A stretch of DNA of 64,000 bases from an uncultured Bacteroidales bacterium (GCA_944323775.1 CALUTT010000011.1:1-64000); one strand, 5' to 3'. Shown: positions 17,498 to 26,687, counted from the first letter of the stretch. A program made the numbers and translations. Notes: generated by a model not told the origin, from the letters alone.

Positions 17498-18328
17498 ATG
17501 GATCAGGCAGGCAACATATCCACTCATTTCCTGAGGGGATCTCTCCAGGAATGGCGCCACGCAGCCAGATGCGTCGGCTACGGAGGCATACTGGCATGTG
17601 AAAAGGGCCACGGGACCCTGCTCCATAATTTCAGAAGATGGGAAATCTCACAGGGAGCCGTAATGTCGTTCTTCCCCAACGACGTGATCCAGCTCGAGTC
17701 CGCCTCGGACGATTTTGACGCCAGGGTGCTCGTCTATTCGGCAGAGACCCTCAGGGCGGCAAGCCTGCAGCTGGAAAGCGTAGTCTACGAGTGGCTGCGC
17801 AACGACTGCTGCACCACAGACCCGTGGGTGTTCAGGCTTACGGAGTCTACATTCAGCCTGCTCGGGTTCTATCTCGAAGACAGGACCTTCGGCACCTCGG
17901 GAAGCATAGTCCTGCTGCACCTCAAGGCCTACTTTCTCGGGCTGCATGACCGAGTTGTTAAAAGCCGCTCGCTCAGTGCCGTCCCGACCCGCAGGGAGAA
18001 CAGGATCAGGCAACAGTTCAACATGTTCATGGAACTCGTCGAGAAGGACTACAGAAGTTTCCACAGCGTCAGGCACTATGCGGACGAACTTTCGGTAAGC
18101 CCCAAGCACCTGACCACAATAACAAAGAGGATTACAGGCAAACCGGCCAAGGAGCTGATTGACGAATACATTACGATGCAGCTCAGGCTGTCGCTCTCGG
18201 ACACTGACGCGTCAATCAAGGAAATAGCCTGGGACTACAATTTCCCCTCCACTGCCTTCTTCTGCAGCTATTTTGAAAAGAGGACAGGGCTGACGCCCCA
18301 CCAGTACCGCAGAGCGCGACAAGTATGA
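17498..18328 (+). CDS. AraC-family regulator, probable control of pump 2
   Basis: The 276-residue protein has an N-terminal sensor region (about 1-165) and a C-terminal AraC domain with helix-turn-helix units YADELSVSPKHLTTITKRITG and IKEIAWDYNFPSTAFFCSYF, ending FEKRTGLTPHQYRR. Being divergent from the pump-2 operon, with -7 elements for both directions, makes it the likely regulator of that pump. Its stop abuts the convergent azoreductase gene with no gap. Confidence 0.9.
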   Translation: MDQAGNISTHFLRGSLQEWRHAARCVGYGGILACEKGHGTLLHNFRRWEISQGAVMSFFPNDVIQLESASDDFDARVLVYSAETLRAASLQLESVVYEWLRNDCCTTDPWVFRLTESTFSLLGFYLEDRTFGTSGSIVLLHLKAYFLGLHDRVVKSRSLSAVPTRRENRIRQQFNMFMELVEKDYRSFHSVRHYADELSVSPKHLTTITKRITGKPAKELIDEYITMQLRLSLSDTDASIKEIAWDYNFPSTAFFCSYFEKRTGLTPHQYRRARQV

Positions 18329-18907
18329 CTAGAAGTCCCGGCACAGTTCAAGGCCAGCGGCTACAGCGGCCCCGATCCTGAGGTCAATCTGCTCCGGAGT
18401 GCTGAAGTCAAGGTTCTCGGCCGCGACCGTGTAGACTTCGCCGAGCCCCCACAGGGCCGATATCGCCCTGATATACGGAGTCGCCCCGTCAAGCGGGTCT
18501 CCTGTGTGCACGTCCATCCCCCTCGTAGTCACGTACAGAACCTTCCGGCATCGGCACAGCCCGTCGAAGCTGCTGCCGTTGTCCCTGAAGGTGATGTTGA
18601 AAAGGGACATGTTCTCGATGAACACCTTCAACACGGCAGGAAAGCTCATGTCCCAGAACGGTGCGGCAACCACCAGCCTGTCGGCAGCGGCAAGCCTTCT
18701 TGCAAGCGCCACTGTCTTCTCGGGCACATGCCCGGCACTGCGCTCGGCAAGCATCCTGCGCCCCACAGCCTGGTAGTCCGCCCCGTCGAGCACCACAGTT
18801 TCTATTTCATACCTCTTCGAAAGTTCCTCCACCAGCGGTCCGAGCACCCTCCTCGTGCGCGACGCGGCGTCACGCATGCATGCGTCTATCACCATCAGCT
18901 TTTCCAT
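18329..18907 (-). CDS. FMN-dependent NAD(P)H oxidoreductase, azoreductase-like
   Basis: The 192 residues have a flavodoxin-like fold of the AzoR/NQO group. The strand MVIDACMRDAASRTR aligns with the phosphate-binding loop. APFWDMSFPAVLKVFIE (about 82-98) is the characteristic FMN/dimer segment, and VLYVTTRGMD the following strand. Such enzymes reduce quinones or azo compounds with NAD(P)H in the cytoplasm. It is last in a five-gene minus-strand run headed by an ABC exporter, which fits a detoxification theme. Confidence 0.8.
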   Translation of the reverse strand: MEKLMVIDACMRDAASRTRRVLGPLVEELSKRYEIETVVLDGADYQAVGRRMLAERSAGHVPEKTVALARRLAAADRLVVAAPFWDMSFPAVLKVFIENMSLFNITFRDNGSSFDGLCRCRKVLYVTTRGMDVHTGDPLDGATPYIRAISALWGLGEVYTVAAENLDFSTPEQIDLRIGAAVAAGLELCRDF

Positions 18908-18929
18908 GTCCGTATCAATTTAATCCAAG

Positions 18930-19835
18930 TCACTCTCCTGCCATGAACTCCAGAGTCTCCGTCATCCACCGGGGCGTATCTGCAATGAACGGGAACTGCA
19001 TGCCGCCGTGTCCGGCACCATCGAAAACGGACATCCGTTTGCAGGCACTGTCCGGCAGAGCGGCGAATATCTTTTCAGACATCCATAGCGGAGTCCTGTC
19101 GTCCTCGGAACCGACAATCAGAAGTATCGGTTTCGTGAATTCAGGAGCAATGAACACAGGCATCCGGTCACTCGGGAAATCCTCCGGAACAAGCAGGTTG
19201 GCTTCAGTCTTGCCGGCAGGGTGGACCTTCACCAGCTGGGGGATCACATCCTCGAACGAGGAAGGCGTTCCGCTCAGTATGCATCCCTTGACAGCGTCGT
19301 TTCCGTATGCCGTGATCATGCTCAGGTACGCCCCGGTAGACCAGCCCATAACATATATTTCCGACTCATCCACCTCGGCTTGCCTGAGAACCTCGGCTAT
19401 CACAGCTCCATAGTCGTCAAGCATCTCGGTATAGCACAAAAAATCCGGATCCATCTCAAACTCGGAACTGTCCCCGAATCCCCTCCAGTCGAAAGTCACG
19501 ACATTTAGTCCGCATGCGGTATAGAGTCCGGCCATGCCGATCTGCTGGTATGACATGTTCCCGGCGTCGCCGTTGCATATAATCAGTGTGGGCCGCCTGC
19601 TGTCGTCAAGTGTCCTGTAAGGCAGCATCTCATCCCGGCCGGCACCTTCCTCAGGCATGTCCTGGGCAGGATAGAACCACGTCTCTATGCTGTAGCCGTC
19701 AGGCGTGACCACTTCAAGCCTCTTGTATATCAGACCCTCATTCTGAGGCAGGCGCACATATTCCCTGTCCGGAACTATTGCAAACGAACAGACAGAAAGG
19801 AGCAATCCGGCAATAACCGGCAGACATTTTACCAT
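18930..19835 (-). CDS. Exported alpha/beta hydrolase
   Basis: The start at 19835 gives 301 residues with a signal peptide (MVKCLPVIAGLLLSVCSFA); the longer reading runs into the GntR gene. The alpha/beta hydrolase triad can be traced: nucleophile Ser in GWSTGA, acid Asp in VGSEDDRTP and His in GAGHGG. The oxyanion strand reads LIICNGDAGNMS. It is probably periplasmic. The substrate is unknown; serine aminopeptidase/esterase-type hydrolases look similar. It follows the GntR gene by four bases. Confidence 0.8.
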   Translation of the reverse strand: MVKCLPVIAGLLLSVCSFAIVPDREYVRLPQNEGLIYKRLEVVTPDGYSIETWFYPAQDMPEEGAGRDEMLPYRTLDDSRRPTLIICNGDAGNMSYQQIGMAGLYTACGLNVVTFDWRGFGDSSEFEMDPDFLCYTEMLDDYGAVIAEVLRQAEVDESEIYVMGWSTGAYLSMITAYGNDAVKGCILSGTPSSFEDVIPQLVKVHPAGKTEANLLVPEDFPSDRMPVFIAPEFTKPILLIVGSEDDRTPLWMSEKIFAALPDSACKRMSVFDGAGHGGMQFPFIADTPRWMTETLEFMAGE

Positions 19836-19839
19836 ATCG

Positions 19840-20235
19840 TTATTTTTGCCGCGGATCCCCGCAAAAACCATTCCCGCCCACAGACGTTTTCCAGCACTCT
19901 TGCACAGTCTCGAAAGATATGCCGAGCAGGCGCATCTGCCTGAAAAGTTCAGGAAGCCGTTCTTCCATGAATTCCCTGCGTCTTTCGGCAAGTATTATCC
20001 CACGGGCCTCGCCAGACACGAAATAACCCATCCCCCTGCGGGTGTAGACTATCCCCCTCCGGGTCAGGATGTCGTATGCCCTGACAACGGTGTTCGTATT
20101 CACTTCAAGCTGCTCAGAGAGTTCCCGCACGCTCGGAATACGTCCGTCGGGGACATAACGGCCGGAAAGTATATCGTCGCACAGGCTGTCGGCCATCTGC
20201 AGGTATATCGCCTTGTCCTGTCTGAAATCAGTCAT
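19840..20235 (-). CDS. GntR-family regulator, YtrA type
   Basis: The start at 20235 gives 131 residues and overlaps the permease stop by eight bases. The winged helix spans about residues 10-75 (MADSLCDDILSGRY, IPSVRELSEQLEVNTNTVVRAYDIL, RGIVYTRRGMGYFV). Only a short helical tail follows, which is the YtrA subfamily layout; members usually repress an adjacent ABC transporter operon. A 14-bp palindrome over the operon promoter (21776-21815) is the obvious binding site. Confidence 0.9.
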   Translation of the reverse strand: MTDFRQDKAIYLQMADSLCDDILSGRYVPDGRIPSVRELSEQLEVNTNTVVRAYDILTRRGIVYTRRGMGYFVSGEARGIILAERRREFMEERLPELFRQMRLLGISFETVQECWKTSVGGNGFCGDPRQK

Positions 20236-20935
20236 TGTCCTTCGCGTCAGTTTCAAATACCAGAAGCAGCCTGTATCCCCATACCAGACTCATAACGGCT
20301 ACAATAACATATACAGTCAGGGAAATGACGGTCGCCACCCTCTCGTCAATAACGCCGGCGGAACCCAGTATGACCGGCAGCAGTATTCCAGTCGCGGCAA
20401 CAGCCAGAGCACCCCAGACAGGCCAGCTTCCATAGCGTCTTCTGGCCGCCACAAAAAGTTCTATCCACAGGAAGAACGGCAGAAAGGCAGCAAATGCCAG
20501 ATATCCAAAGCCTGCACTCCCGACAAACAGCAGCCGCACGCCGCCGTCCATACCGGGACCCACTACGGATATCAGAGAGAAAATGACTGACCCGAGCAGT
20601 CCGGAGACCAGCAGGAAGACGGTTCCCACGCACAGGGTCCCGAAGAATATGGAGATGTATTTTTCCAGCATAGACGCCGGAACAAGAAGCCTGCTGGTGA
20701 CGAGGTCGGCTCCCAGGGCAAGACACTGAATGAGGGCCGTCACGACCAGAAGGTTCTCTGCAAATCCGATGCTTTCATCCAGATTCCCGCCTTCGACCAG
20801 CAAGGCAAAGATCACCAGTAACAGGATCACCGCAAAACAGGTTCTCAGCGTTTTCCAAGGTCTGCTCCAATATATCTCACATAACTGGAGGCGGCTGAAC
20901 AGCAGCATCCTCCTCATACTGAATTTCTCACTCAT
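20228..20935 (-). CDS. ABC transporter permease subunit
   Basis: The 235-residue protein has about six membrane helices (near 30-48, 60-80, 95-120, 135-160, 170-190 and 205-225) and no solute-binding partner nearby, as in small ABC exporters. It overlaps the ATPase stop by eight bases and the GntR start by eight, so the three are translationally coupled. The cargo is unknown; YtrA-controlled exporters often respond to cell-envelope-active compounds. Confidence 0.8.
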   Translation of the reverse strand: MSEKFSMRRMLLFSRLQLCEIYWSRPWKTLRTCFAVILLLVIFALLVEGGNLDESIGFAENLLVVTALIQCLALGADLVTSRLLVPASMLEKYISIFFGTLCVGTVFLLVSGLLGSVIFSLISVVGPGMDGGVRLLFVGSAGFGYLAFAAFLPFFLWIELFVAARRRYGSWPVWGALAVAATGILLPVILGSAGVIDERVATVISLTVYVIVAVMSLVWGYRLLLVFETDAKDND

Positions 20936-21743
20936 TTCCGATTGCTCCTTTTATTATCGCGTTGAACAGAATGTCAAGCGGAATTTCGCTGTCGGTCCCC
21001 TGTCCGTTCTTCACGAGTACCCTGTAACCCTCGGCACAGCGTTCCGAATACAGGGCCCCGTACGGCGAAGTGCTTATGCCGAAAGCATACTTTTCCGACA
21101 GTCCGGCAAGAGACGCGCAGAAAAGGCCTCCGTCATTTCCGAGCACCATCACGTCGGTAATGATGTCCGACACGTCCGTCATCACGTGAGTCGAAGCCAC
21201 AAGCGACTGGTCCTCTCTGAGGTGTCTCATCAGCAGTCTGCGGAACATGCTGCGCGAGGGGACATCCATCCCGTTCATCGGCTCGTCGAGCAGGATGAAC
21301 TTTGTACCGAGGGAAAGAATGAAGCTCAGCATGAACTTGTGCTTCTGCCCAAGCGAAAGCATGTCTAGATCCGCCGTCCCCGCATCCAGGCCGAATTCCC
21401 GTATGCAGTCGTCAAACACGCTGCGGCTGAACATGGGATAGAATACCGAGTTCAGAGAAACGAACCTTTCCAGACTCTCCTTCTTGAAAGAGAGCTCGGA
21501 TGGCATGAAGGCGATGTTCTGAAGAGTCTCCACCTTCCGGTCGCGTACCGCCTTCCCCTCACATGAGACAGTCCCCTCCTTCGGGAAAAGCAGCCCGGAC
21601 ATGATTTTGAGAAGAGTCGTCTTACCGGAGCCGTTCAGCCCGAAAAGCCCGTATATCCTGCCTTCCGCGACTTGGGCCGAAACCCTCTTGATTACCGGTT
21701 CCGCCGAACCGTACCCATACGTTACATCTTTGATTTCCAACAT
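20928..21743 (-). CDS. ABC transporter ATP-binding protein
   Basis: In 271 residues the Walker A loop is GLNGSGKTT (about 35-43), the Q-loop region is NIAFMPSELSF, the Walker B is FILLDEP and the switch His lies in STHVMTD. The signature is LSLGQKHKF rather than LSGGQ, a variant found in some YtrB/BcrA-like exporters. The C-terminal 70 residues extend past the core. It is first in an operon with the permease and GntR genes, and its promoter lies in a palindrome. Confidence 0.9.
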   Translation of the reverse strand: MLEIKDVTYGYGSAEPVIKRVSAQVAEGRIYGLFGLNGSGKTTLLKIMSGLLFPKEGTVSCEGKAVRDRKVETLQNIAFMPSELSFKKESLERFVSLNSVFYPMFSRSVFDDCIREFGLDAGTADLDMLSLGQKHKFMLSFILSLGTKFILLDEPMNGMDVPSRSMFRRLLMRHLREDQSLVASTHVMTDVSDIITDVMVLGNDGGLFCASLAGLSEKYAFGISTSPYGALYSERCAEGYRVLVKNGQGTDSEIPLDILFNAIIKGAIGNE

Positions 21744-21775
21744 GATGATCTTGTCTGGTCAATCCTTGTGTAAAA

Positions 21776-21816
21776 ACCTTTGCACTGTACCACCATTGTG
21801 ATACAGTGCAAAGGTA
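21776..21816 (-). promoter_or_regulatory. GntR operator palindrome over the ABC operon promoter
   Basis: ACCTTTGCACTGTA (21776-21789) and TACAGTGCAAAGGT (21802-21815) are exact inverted repeats of 14 bp with a 12-base centre. The right arm, read on the minus strand, contains the -7 element TACCTTTG (plus 21809-21816). A dimer bound here would cover the promoter, the usual arrangement for YtrA-type autorepression. Binding itself is inferred. Confidence 0.75.
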
Positions 21817-21888
21817 ACCAATAAAATCGAATATGCAATACCTTGTCGCCATGACTCCTTGCCGGAAACACATTTGCGCTGTTTTTCC

Positions 21889-21896
21889 TATTTTTG
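21889..21896 (+). promoter_or_regulatory. -7 element of the DHA2 transporter gene
   Basis: TATTTTTG lies 21 bases before the ATG at 21917. It rules out the longer in-frame reading that begins upstream at 21833. Confidence 0.55.
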
Positions 21897-21916
21897 TCGC
21901 TCAAAAGCAACTGGAA

Positions 21917-23368
21917 ATGAATAAGGCAAGACCGGCAGAGAATACATACACGTCGAACAGGGCTGCATACGGACCCGAGAGACACCAGGGTGAACCCGAA
22001 GGGAGCATCACCGGTGACCTGAACTGGAACGGCCTCGGCCGGCCAAGAATATTCTATGCGGTTGCATCCATATGGTGCGGAATATTCCTGTCCGTCGTGG
22101 ACGGCAACATCTGCAACGTGGCGCTGCCTACCATCGCTCAGGAGCTCGGAGTGTCATCGGCTGACTCGATATGGGTAGTCAACTCCTTCCAGCTGATCAT
22201 CATGATGACGCTCCTGTCATTCTCATCTCTGGGTGAACTGTTCAGCTACAAGAGAGTATATGTCACCGGTGTGGTGCTTTTCACCATCGGATCCCTGTTC
22301 TGCTCACTGTCACACACGTTGCCTCTGCTCATTGCCGCAAGAGCCTTCCAGGGCATAGGCGCATCAATGATCATGAGCGTCAACACCACGCTTGTAAAGA
22401 TAATCTACCCGAAAGAATACCTCGGAAAGGGTGTCGGGCTCAACGCCACGGTAGTCGCCCTCGCCGCTGTGACCGGGCCGACCATAGCCGCAGGCATACT
22501 CTCAGTCGCCACCTGGCCATGGCTTTTTGCCATCAACATACCAGTCGGCATAGTCACCTTCCTTATGGCCTCACGCCACCTTCCGGACAACCCCACACAC
22601 GTTCAGGGCAGGCATTTCAACGTCAGGGACGCACTGCTCAACGCGGCCGTATTCGGGCTTCTGATCGGAAGCATAGAGATGTATTCTCACGGTGCCAGGC
22701 CAGCAGTTGTCCTGGCAGGAGTCGCCCTCCTGGCCGTTCTCGGCTACATATATGTCAGGAGCCAGCTTGGGCGCAAGTACCCGATGCTTCCCTTCGACCT
22801 TCTGAGGATACCTGTGTTCTCGCTGTCCGTGGTCACCAGCGTCATATCCTTTACCGCACAGATGATCGCCATGATTGCGATTCCTTTCATGCTCCTTCAC
22901 ACTTTCGGGATGAACGCCGTCGAGACAGGCCTGCTGATGACTTCATGGCCGCTTGTCATAATGTTCGTCGCCCCCGTAGCAGGCTCGCTGATAGGCAAGG
23001 TCCATCCGGGGATACTTGGATGTTTCGGAATGCTGCTGATGAGCGCCGGGTGCTTCCTGCTGTGCTACATACCCGAGGATGCGACCCACTTCGACATAGT
23101 CTGGCGCCTGATGATGTGCGGGGCTGGATTCGGATTCTTCCAGTCACCCAACAACCACATGCTGCTCAGTTCGGCCCCCAACTACCGCGCAGGAAGCGCT
23201 GGAGGCATGCTCGCAACGGCAAGGCTTACCGGCCAGTCTACCGGAGCGGCCCTCGTTGCTCTAATGTTCCACCTGTTCGGAAACCGTGCGCCCCATGACG
23301 CCATGCTCCTTGCCGGCATTCTGACAGTCTTTTCGGCCATCTCGTCCGTATCCCGCATCAGAAAATAG
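21917..23368 (+). CDS. DHA2-family MFS multidrug transporter
   Basis: The 483 residues contain 14 predicted membrane segments. The family hallmarks are SVVDGNICNVALPTIAQELG near the first helix, the motif-A-like LGELFSYKRVYVTG loop and the motif-C-like AVTGPTIAAGILSVATWPWLFAINIPVG. These are closer to classical EmrB/QacA proteins than the two pump transporters upstream. There is no adaptor or channel gene beside it, so it may act alone in the inner membrane. A TPR/HTH regulator gene follows after seven bases. Confidence 0.92.
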   Translation: MNKARPAENTYTSNRAAYGPERHQGEPEGSITGDLNWNGLGRPRIFYAVASIWCGIFLSVVDGNICNVALPTIAQELGVSSADSIWVVNSFQLIIMMTLLSFSSLGELFSYKRVYVTGVVLFTIGSLFCSLSHTLPLLIAARAFQGIGASMIMSVNTTLVKIIYPKEYLGKGVGLNATVVALAAVTGPTIAAGILSVATWPWLFAINIPVGIVTFLMASRHLPDNPTHVQGRHFNVRDALLNAAVFGLLIGSIEMYSHGARPAVVLAGVALLAVLGYIYVRSQLGRKYPMLPFDLLRIPVFSLSVVTSVISFTAQMIAMIAIPFMLLHTFGMNAVETGLLMTSWPLVIMFVAPVAGSLIGKVHPGILGCFGMLLMSAGCFLLCYIPEDATHFDIVWRLMMCGAGFGFFQSPNNHMLLSSAPNYRAGSAGGMLATARLTGQSTGAALVALMFHLFGNRAPHDAMLLAGILTVFSAISSVSRIRK

Positions 23369-23375
23369 CTCGCCT

Positions 23376-25055
23376 ATGGAAAGAAAGTACCTCTGCACAA
23401 TTCTTATCGTTCTCGCTGCCGGCATCAGGGCCGGCGGCACGGTCAGGGATACCACCGTGTTCTACGAAATGGCCGGTAGCGACAAGGTGCTTTTCGACAT
23501 ATACATGGCAGACAGGCAGACCTCTCCCGACAACGCCTTCAACTGTGCTGAACTTCTGCTCGAACGCCTTGACTCGTCATATATCAATCCGATAATAGCC
23601 TCACTCTCGGATGATCTGTCCGAGTACTTCGAAACCGAGAAATTCCTTTTTTCCAAAGCCATACGATACCGGGAGCGCTCCCTCGGAATCTACCGGGCGC
23701 TGGGGAGAGACAAGGAGGCCGCAGAGGCGGAATACAGACTGGCGAAGCTCAATTTCAACACCGGCCGCTATGACAGGACCCTGGAGTATGTCGACAAGGC
23801 CATGAAGTATTTCGAACACTCTGACCGGCAGGACAAGGTGCTGGACTGCTACAACCTTCTCGGAATAGTCTATTACTTCTGCAAGGATTACGACAACTCC
23901 AACCTGTACTTCACAAAATGCGCCGAGCAGGCAAGACACATGAACGACAGCCTGAGGCTGATGCTTGCCCTGAACAACCTTGCGGCATTCGAAAACAACG
24001 AGAAGGCCGACACCTCCAAGGCCCGTGACCTCATCCGCGAGGGCATCTCGATCAGCAGGGAGATGAAGGACAGCGCCAGTCTGTTCAAGATGTACCTGAG
24101 TCTTGCGAATTCATACCTCGGCACTCAGGAACCGGAAAAAGCCGGGACGGTCATCAGCCAGATCAGGGAAATGGCCGGCAACATACAGCAGAAAGGCATG
24201 TACTACTTCCAGCTCGGCGGCTACCATTACTTTCTCGGACAGTACAGGGAGGCGATAAATGCGATAGATTCGGCAATGTTCTATCTCGGGCAGGGTGAAT
24301 TCCCTCAGAAGACAAGACAATGCCTCAACATACAGTGGCTCGCATACAGCGCTATCGGCGACTACAGGAAAGCATACGAGGCAGCAAGCCGATACGTGGC
24401 CCTGGAAGACAGCATGTCGGAAGAAGACGTCTATCTGCAGATATTCCGCCTCCGCCAGGACAAGATAGCCCAGGAAGAGAAGGCTGACAGGACCCGACGG
24501 ACTGCCATCCTGGTGTTTGTTCTTGCAGCGGGAATACTAGCGGCCGCAGGCATCATCCTCCTTGTATACCAGAAATACAGGAAAAGGATGTACACAATCA
24601 GCAAGCAGGAATATGAACTCAAGGCAAAGAAGGCCATCATGGAGCTCCGCCAGATACAGCAATACCAGATTGACCGTCTGATGGATACGGTCAGGGAAAG
24701 GCTGTCCAGGCTCTCGGCAGGCATAAAGGACAAGAAGACCAAACAGGATATATCGGAAATATGCAACGACCTGGTCCATTCCAAGGATGACAGACAGTGG
24801 AAGGCCATGAAGGAGTTTGTTCCTGACTTCAGCACAGGATCATTCCAGAATCTGATAAGAGACTTTCCCAACCTAACGGTAAACGAGAGGAGACTCTGCG
24901 CTCTGCTAAGCAAGAACCTCTCCACAAAAGAGATATCCATGATAACCCACCAGTCTGTCAACAGCATCACGATGGCAAGGGCAAGGCTCAGGAACAAATT
25001 CGGACTGACCGGAAGCCCTGTCAGCCTCCAGGAATTTCTCGCAAAATACAACTAA
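23376..25055 (+). CDS. TPR sensor with membrane helix and LuxR-type HTH
   Basis: The 559 residues start with a signal peptide-like segment (1-19). A tetratricopeptide superhelix spans about 60-350 (for example YRLAKLNFNTGRYDRTLEYVDKA), with one membrane helix at about 372-394 (ILVFVLAAGILAAAGIILLV), a coiled coil (about 405-465) and a C-terminal helix-turn-helix (about 495-550; LTVNERRLCALLSKNLSTKEI, then HQSVNSITMARARLRNKFG). This one-component layout, with a periplasmic sensor and cytoplasmic DNA-binding part, is common in Bacteroidota. It is cotranscribed with the MFS gene. Confidence 0.87.
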   Translation: MERKYLCTILIVLAAGIRAGGTVRDTTVFYEMAGSDKVLFDIYMADRQTSPDNAFNCAELLLERLDSSYINPIIASLSDDLSEYFETEKFLFSKAIRYRERSLGIYRALGRDKEAAEAEYRLAKLNFNTGRYDRTLEYVDKAMKYFEHSDRQDKVLDCYNLLGIVYYFCKDYDNSNLYFTKCAEQARHMNDSLRLMLALNNLAAFENNEKADTSKARDLIREGISISREMKDSASLFKMYLSLANSYLGTQEPEKAGTVISQIREMAGNIQQKGMYYFQLGGYHYFLGQYREAINAIDSAMFYLGQGEFPQKTRQCLNIQWLAYSAIGDYRKAYEAASRYVALEDSMSEEDVYLQIFRLRQDKIAQEEKADRTRRTAILVFVLAAGILAAAGIILLVYQKYRKRMYTISKQEYELKAKKAIMELRQIQQYQIDRLMDTVRERLSRLSAGIKDKKTKQDISEICNDLVHSKDDRQWKAMKEFVPDFSTGSFQNLIRDFPNLTVNERRLCALLSKNLSTKEISMITHQSVNSITMARARLRNKFGLTGSPVSLQEFLAKYN

Positions 25056-25189
25056 TTCACAATCAGGAGATTAATATCAGCTGTATATGTTTTGTATATA
25101 TAGATTGGATCAAATGTTCCCAATTGAAATACTCACTTTTACCAAAATGCGACTACATTTACGCAGCTAACTTAAAAAATATAGTAATA

Positions 25190-26560
25190 ATGAATTACAG
25201 ATCATTATTTGTGCTCGTGGCAGCACTGACTTTCGCCTTTTCGTGTAAGAAACAGGCAGACTTTGTTCAACCATCAGTAAAAGTAGAGGTGAGTGAGACC
25301 AGCTACAATTCAGTAAAGTTCACGCTCACCCCTGAAAACGCGACTCAGTGCTCATACCTGTTGACAGGTAAAGAAGAAAGCGCACCTACCGCCGAGCAGA
25401 TTTTTGAGAAAGGAGTGCAGGTTAATGCCGACAAGGCAAGCACACGCACTATCGAGGATCTCGAGCAGAACACCGGCTACATCATCTATGCCGCCGCAGG
25501 CAACGGGACGACGAGTGTGGTAACCTCGGCAGAGTTCGCTACCGGAGAATCCCCGTACGACATCGACTTCAAGGCTACTGATCTTGCAGGAGAGTTCCGC
25601 GGAGACTGGCTTGACTTCGGCAACGACAACTTCTACATTATCCTCAGTGATGTAGGATTCAACGAAGACGATGCTCCCAACCCTAACGGAAATTTCCTGA
25701 TAATTGACCTGTACAGCCCCATAGCAACAGACCAGAACAATCCCGTGCCTTTCACCGGGACATATGATGCGAACAGCTCAGATGAGGAATACTCTATCAA
25801 CTGCGATTTCAGCTATTACTACTACACTGACGCAGAGGGCATCGAATGCGGAAGGATCAACCTTGGCGGAGGCAAATTCTATATCAGCGAGAAGGATATG
25901 CTCTATACGCTGGAAGCCGACTTCACACTCCAGGACGGACGCGCCGTACACTGTAAGTATGAGGGACCGTTCGTACTGCCCGCCTATGACGAAGAGAGCA
26001 ATAAGCTGCCTCGCCTCGAGACCGACATCAACACTACATTCACCGGAGCAAACGCAACGAATTACGGCAATGAATACGGTGCATACAACGTCGCTGTAAT
26101 ATTCTGGGACATGAAGGTTAATGAAAGCACCGGCAACCTGATAGCTCCGGGCTACGTATTCAAGCTTGACCTCATGACAGACTTCACGGACGGAGGCATC
26201 GATCCCGGCCAGTATGTGGTGGATGCCTATGGCACGTTCGATCCGTTCACCTATATTGAGGGCAGCATTATCGATTTCTACGGCATAGAGCAGCCTGTCG
26301 GATCCTATGTTCAGCACTACAATGAAGACGCATCGGTCGACGGCTATGGTTTCGTCAACTCTGGCACCGTAGATGTTACACGTGACAACGGAGTATACAC
26401 ATTCGACTTCAATCTCGAAATGGCAGGCGGCTATACGCTCAAGGCTACATACACCGGCGAAATCGCGATAGCCGACGAGCAGACATCGGCTGTCAGCAGC
26501 TGTGACAGGGCCCGCAGGCAGATAAGTATGGACCGTAATCTCAACGTCATTCTCAAATAA
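25190..26560 (+). CDS. SPII lipoprotein with FnIII-like and repeated beta domains
   Basis: The ATG at 25190 gives 456 residues with a lipoprotein signal ending LTFAFSC (lipid-anchored Cys, then KKQ). Residues about 30-115 look like a fibronectin-III-like domain (VEVSETSYNSVKFTLTPENA, then LEQNTGYIIYAAAG). Two similar beta-rich units follow. Each holds a FYIILSD- or AVIFWDM-like strand, then the segment P(V/I)...GTYDANS or GQYVVDAYGTF, and closes with a TLEADF/TLKATYTGE strand. It resembles the lipoprotein at 41966-42712. It is surface- or periplasm-anchored; function unknown. Confidence 0.75.
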   Translation: MNYRSLFVLVAALTFAFSCKKQADFVQPSVKVEVSETSYNSVKFTLTPENATQCSYLLTGKEESAPTAEQIFEKGVQVNADKASTRTIEDLEQNTGYIIYAAAGNGTTSVVTSAEFATGESPYDIDFKATDLAGEFRGDWLDFGNDNFYIILSDVGFNEDDAPNPNGNFLIIDLYSPIATDQNNPVPFTGTYDANSSDEEYSINCDFSYYYYTDAEGIECGRINLGGGKFYISEKDMLYTLEADFTLQDGRAVHCKYEGPFVLPAYDEESNKLPRLETDINTTFTGANATNYGNEYGAYNVAVIFWDMKVNESTGNLIAPGYVFKLDLMTDFTDGGIDPGQYVVDAYGTFDPFTYIEGSIIDFYGIEQPVGSYVQHYNEDASVDGYGFVNSGTVDVTRDNGVYTFDFNLEMAGGYTLKATYTGEIAIADEQTSAVSSCDRARRQISMDRNLNVILK

Positions 26561-26612
26561 TTGAATCTACTCCGGCTCCGGAAGGTTTCCACGGCCGGAA
26601 AGACATAATCAA

Positions 26613-26655
26613 TAAGACTGGCAGAAAGGTCAAAAGACCCTTCTGCCAGTCTTTG
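26613..26655. terminator. Strong bidirectional terminator
   Basis: AAGACTGGCAGAAAGGTC pairs with GACCCTTCTGCCAGTCTT across an AAAA loop, with one mismatch, and T-rich tracts follow. It lies between the stops of the convergent lipoprotein (plus) and outer-membrane protein (minus) genes and would serve both. Confidence 0.85.
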
Positions 26656-26687
26656 TTTTACAAATGGATGTCGTCAATGTCCCGGCA

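Noticed and set aside
19836..19991. N-terminal extension of the exported hydrolase
   Set aside because: It overlaps the GntR coding region and would bury the signal peptide that begins at 19835.
21717..21816. MFS start at 21833 upstream of its -7 element
   Set aside because: The TATTTTTG at 21889 would lie inside the coding region; the ATG at 21917 fits the promoter and the family's length.
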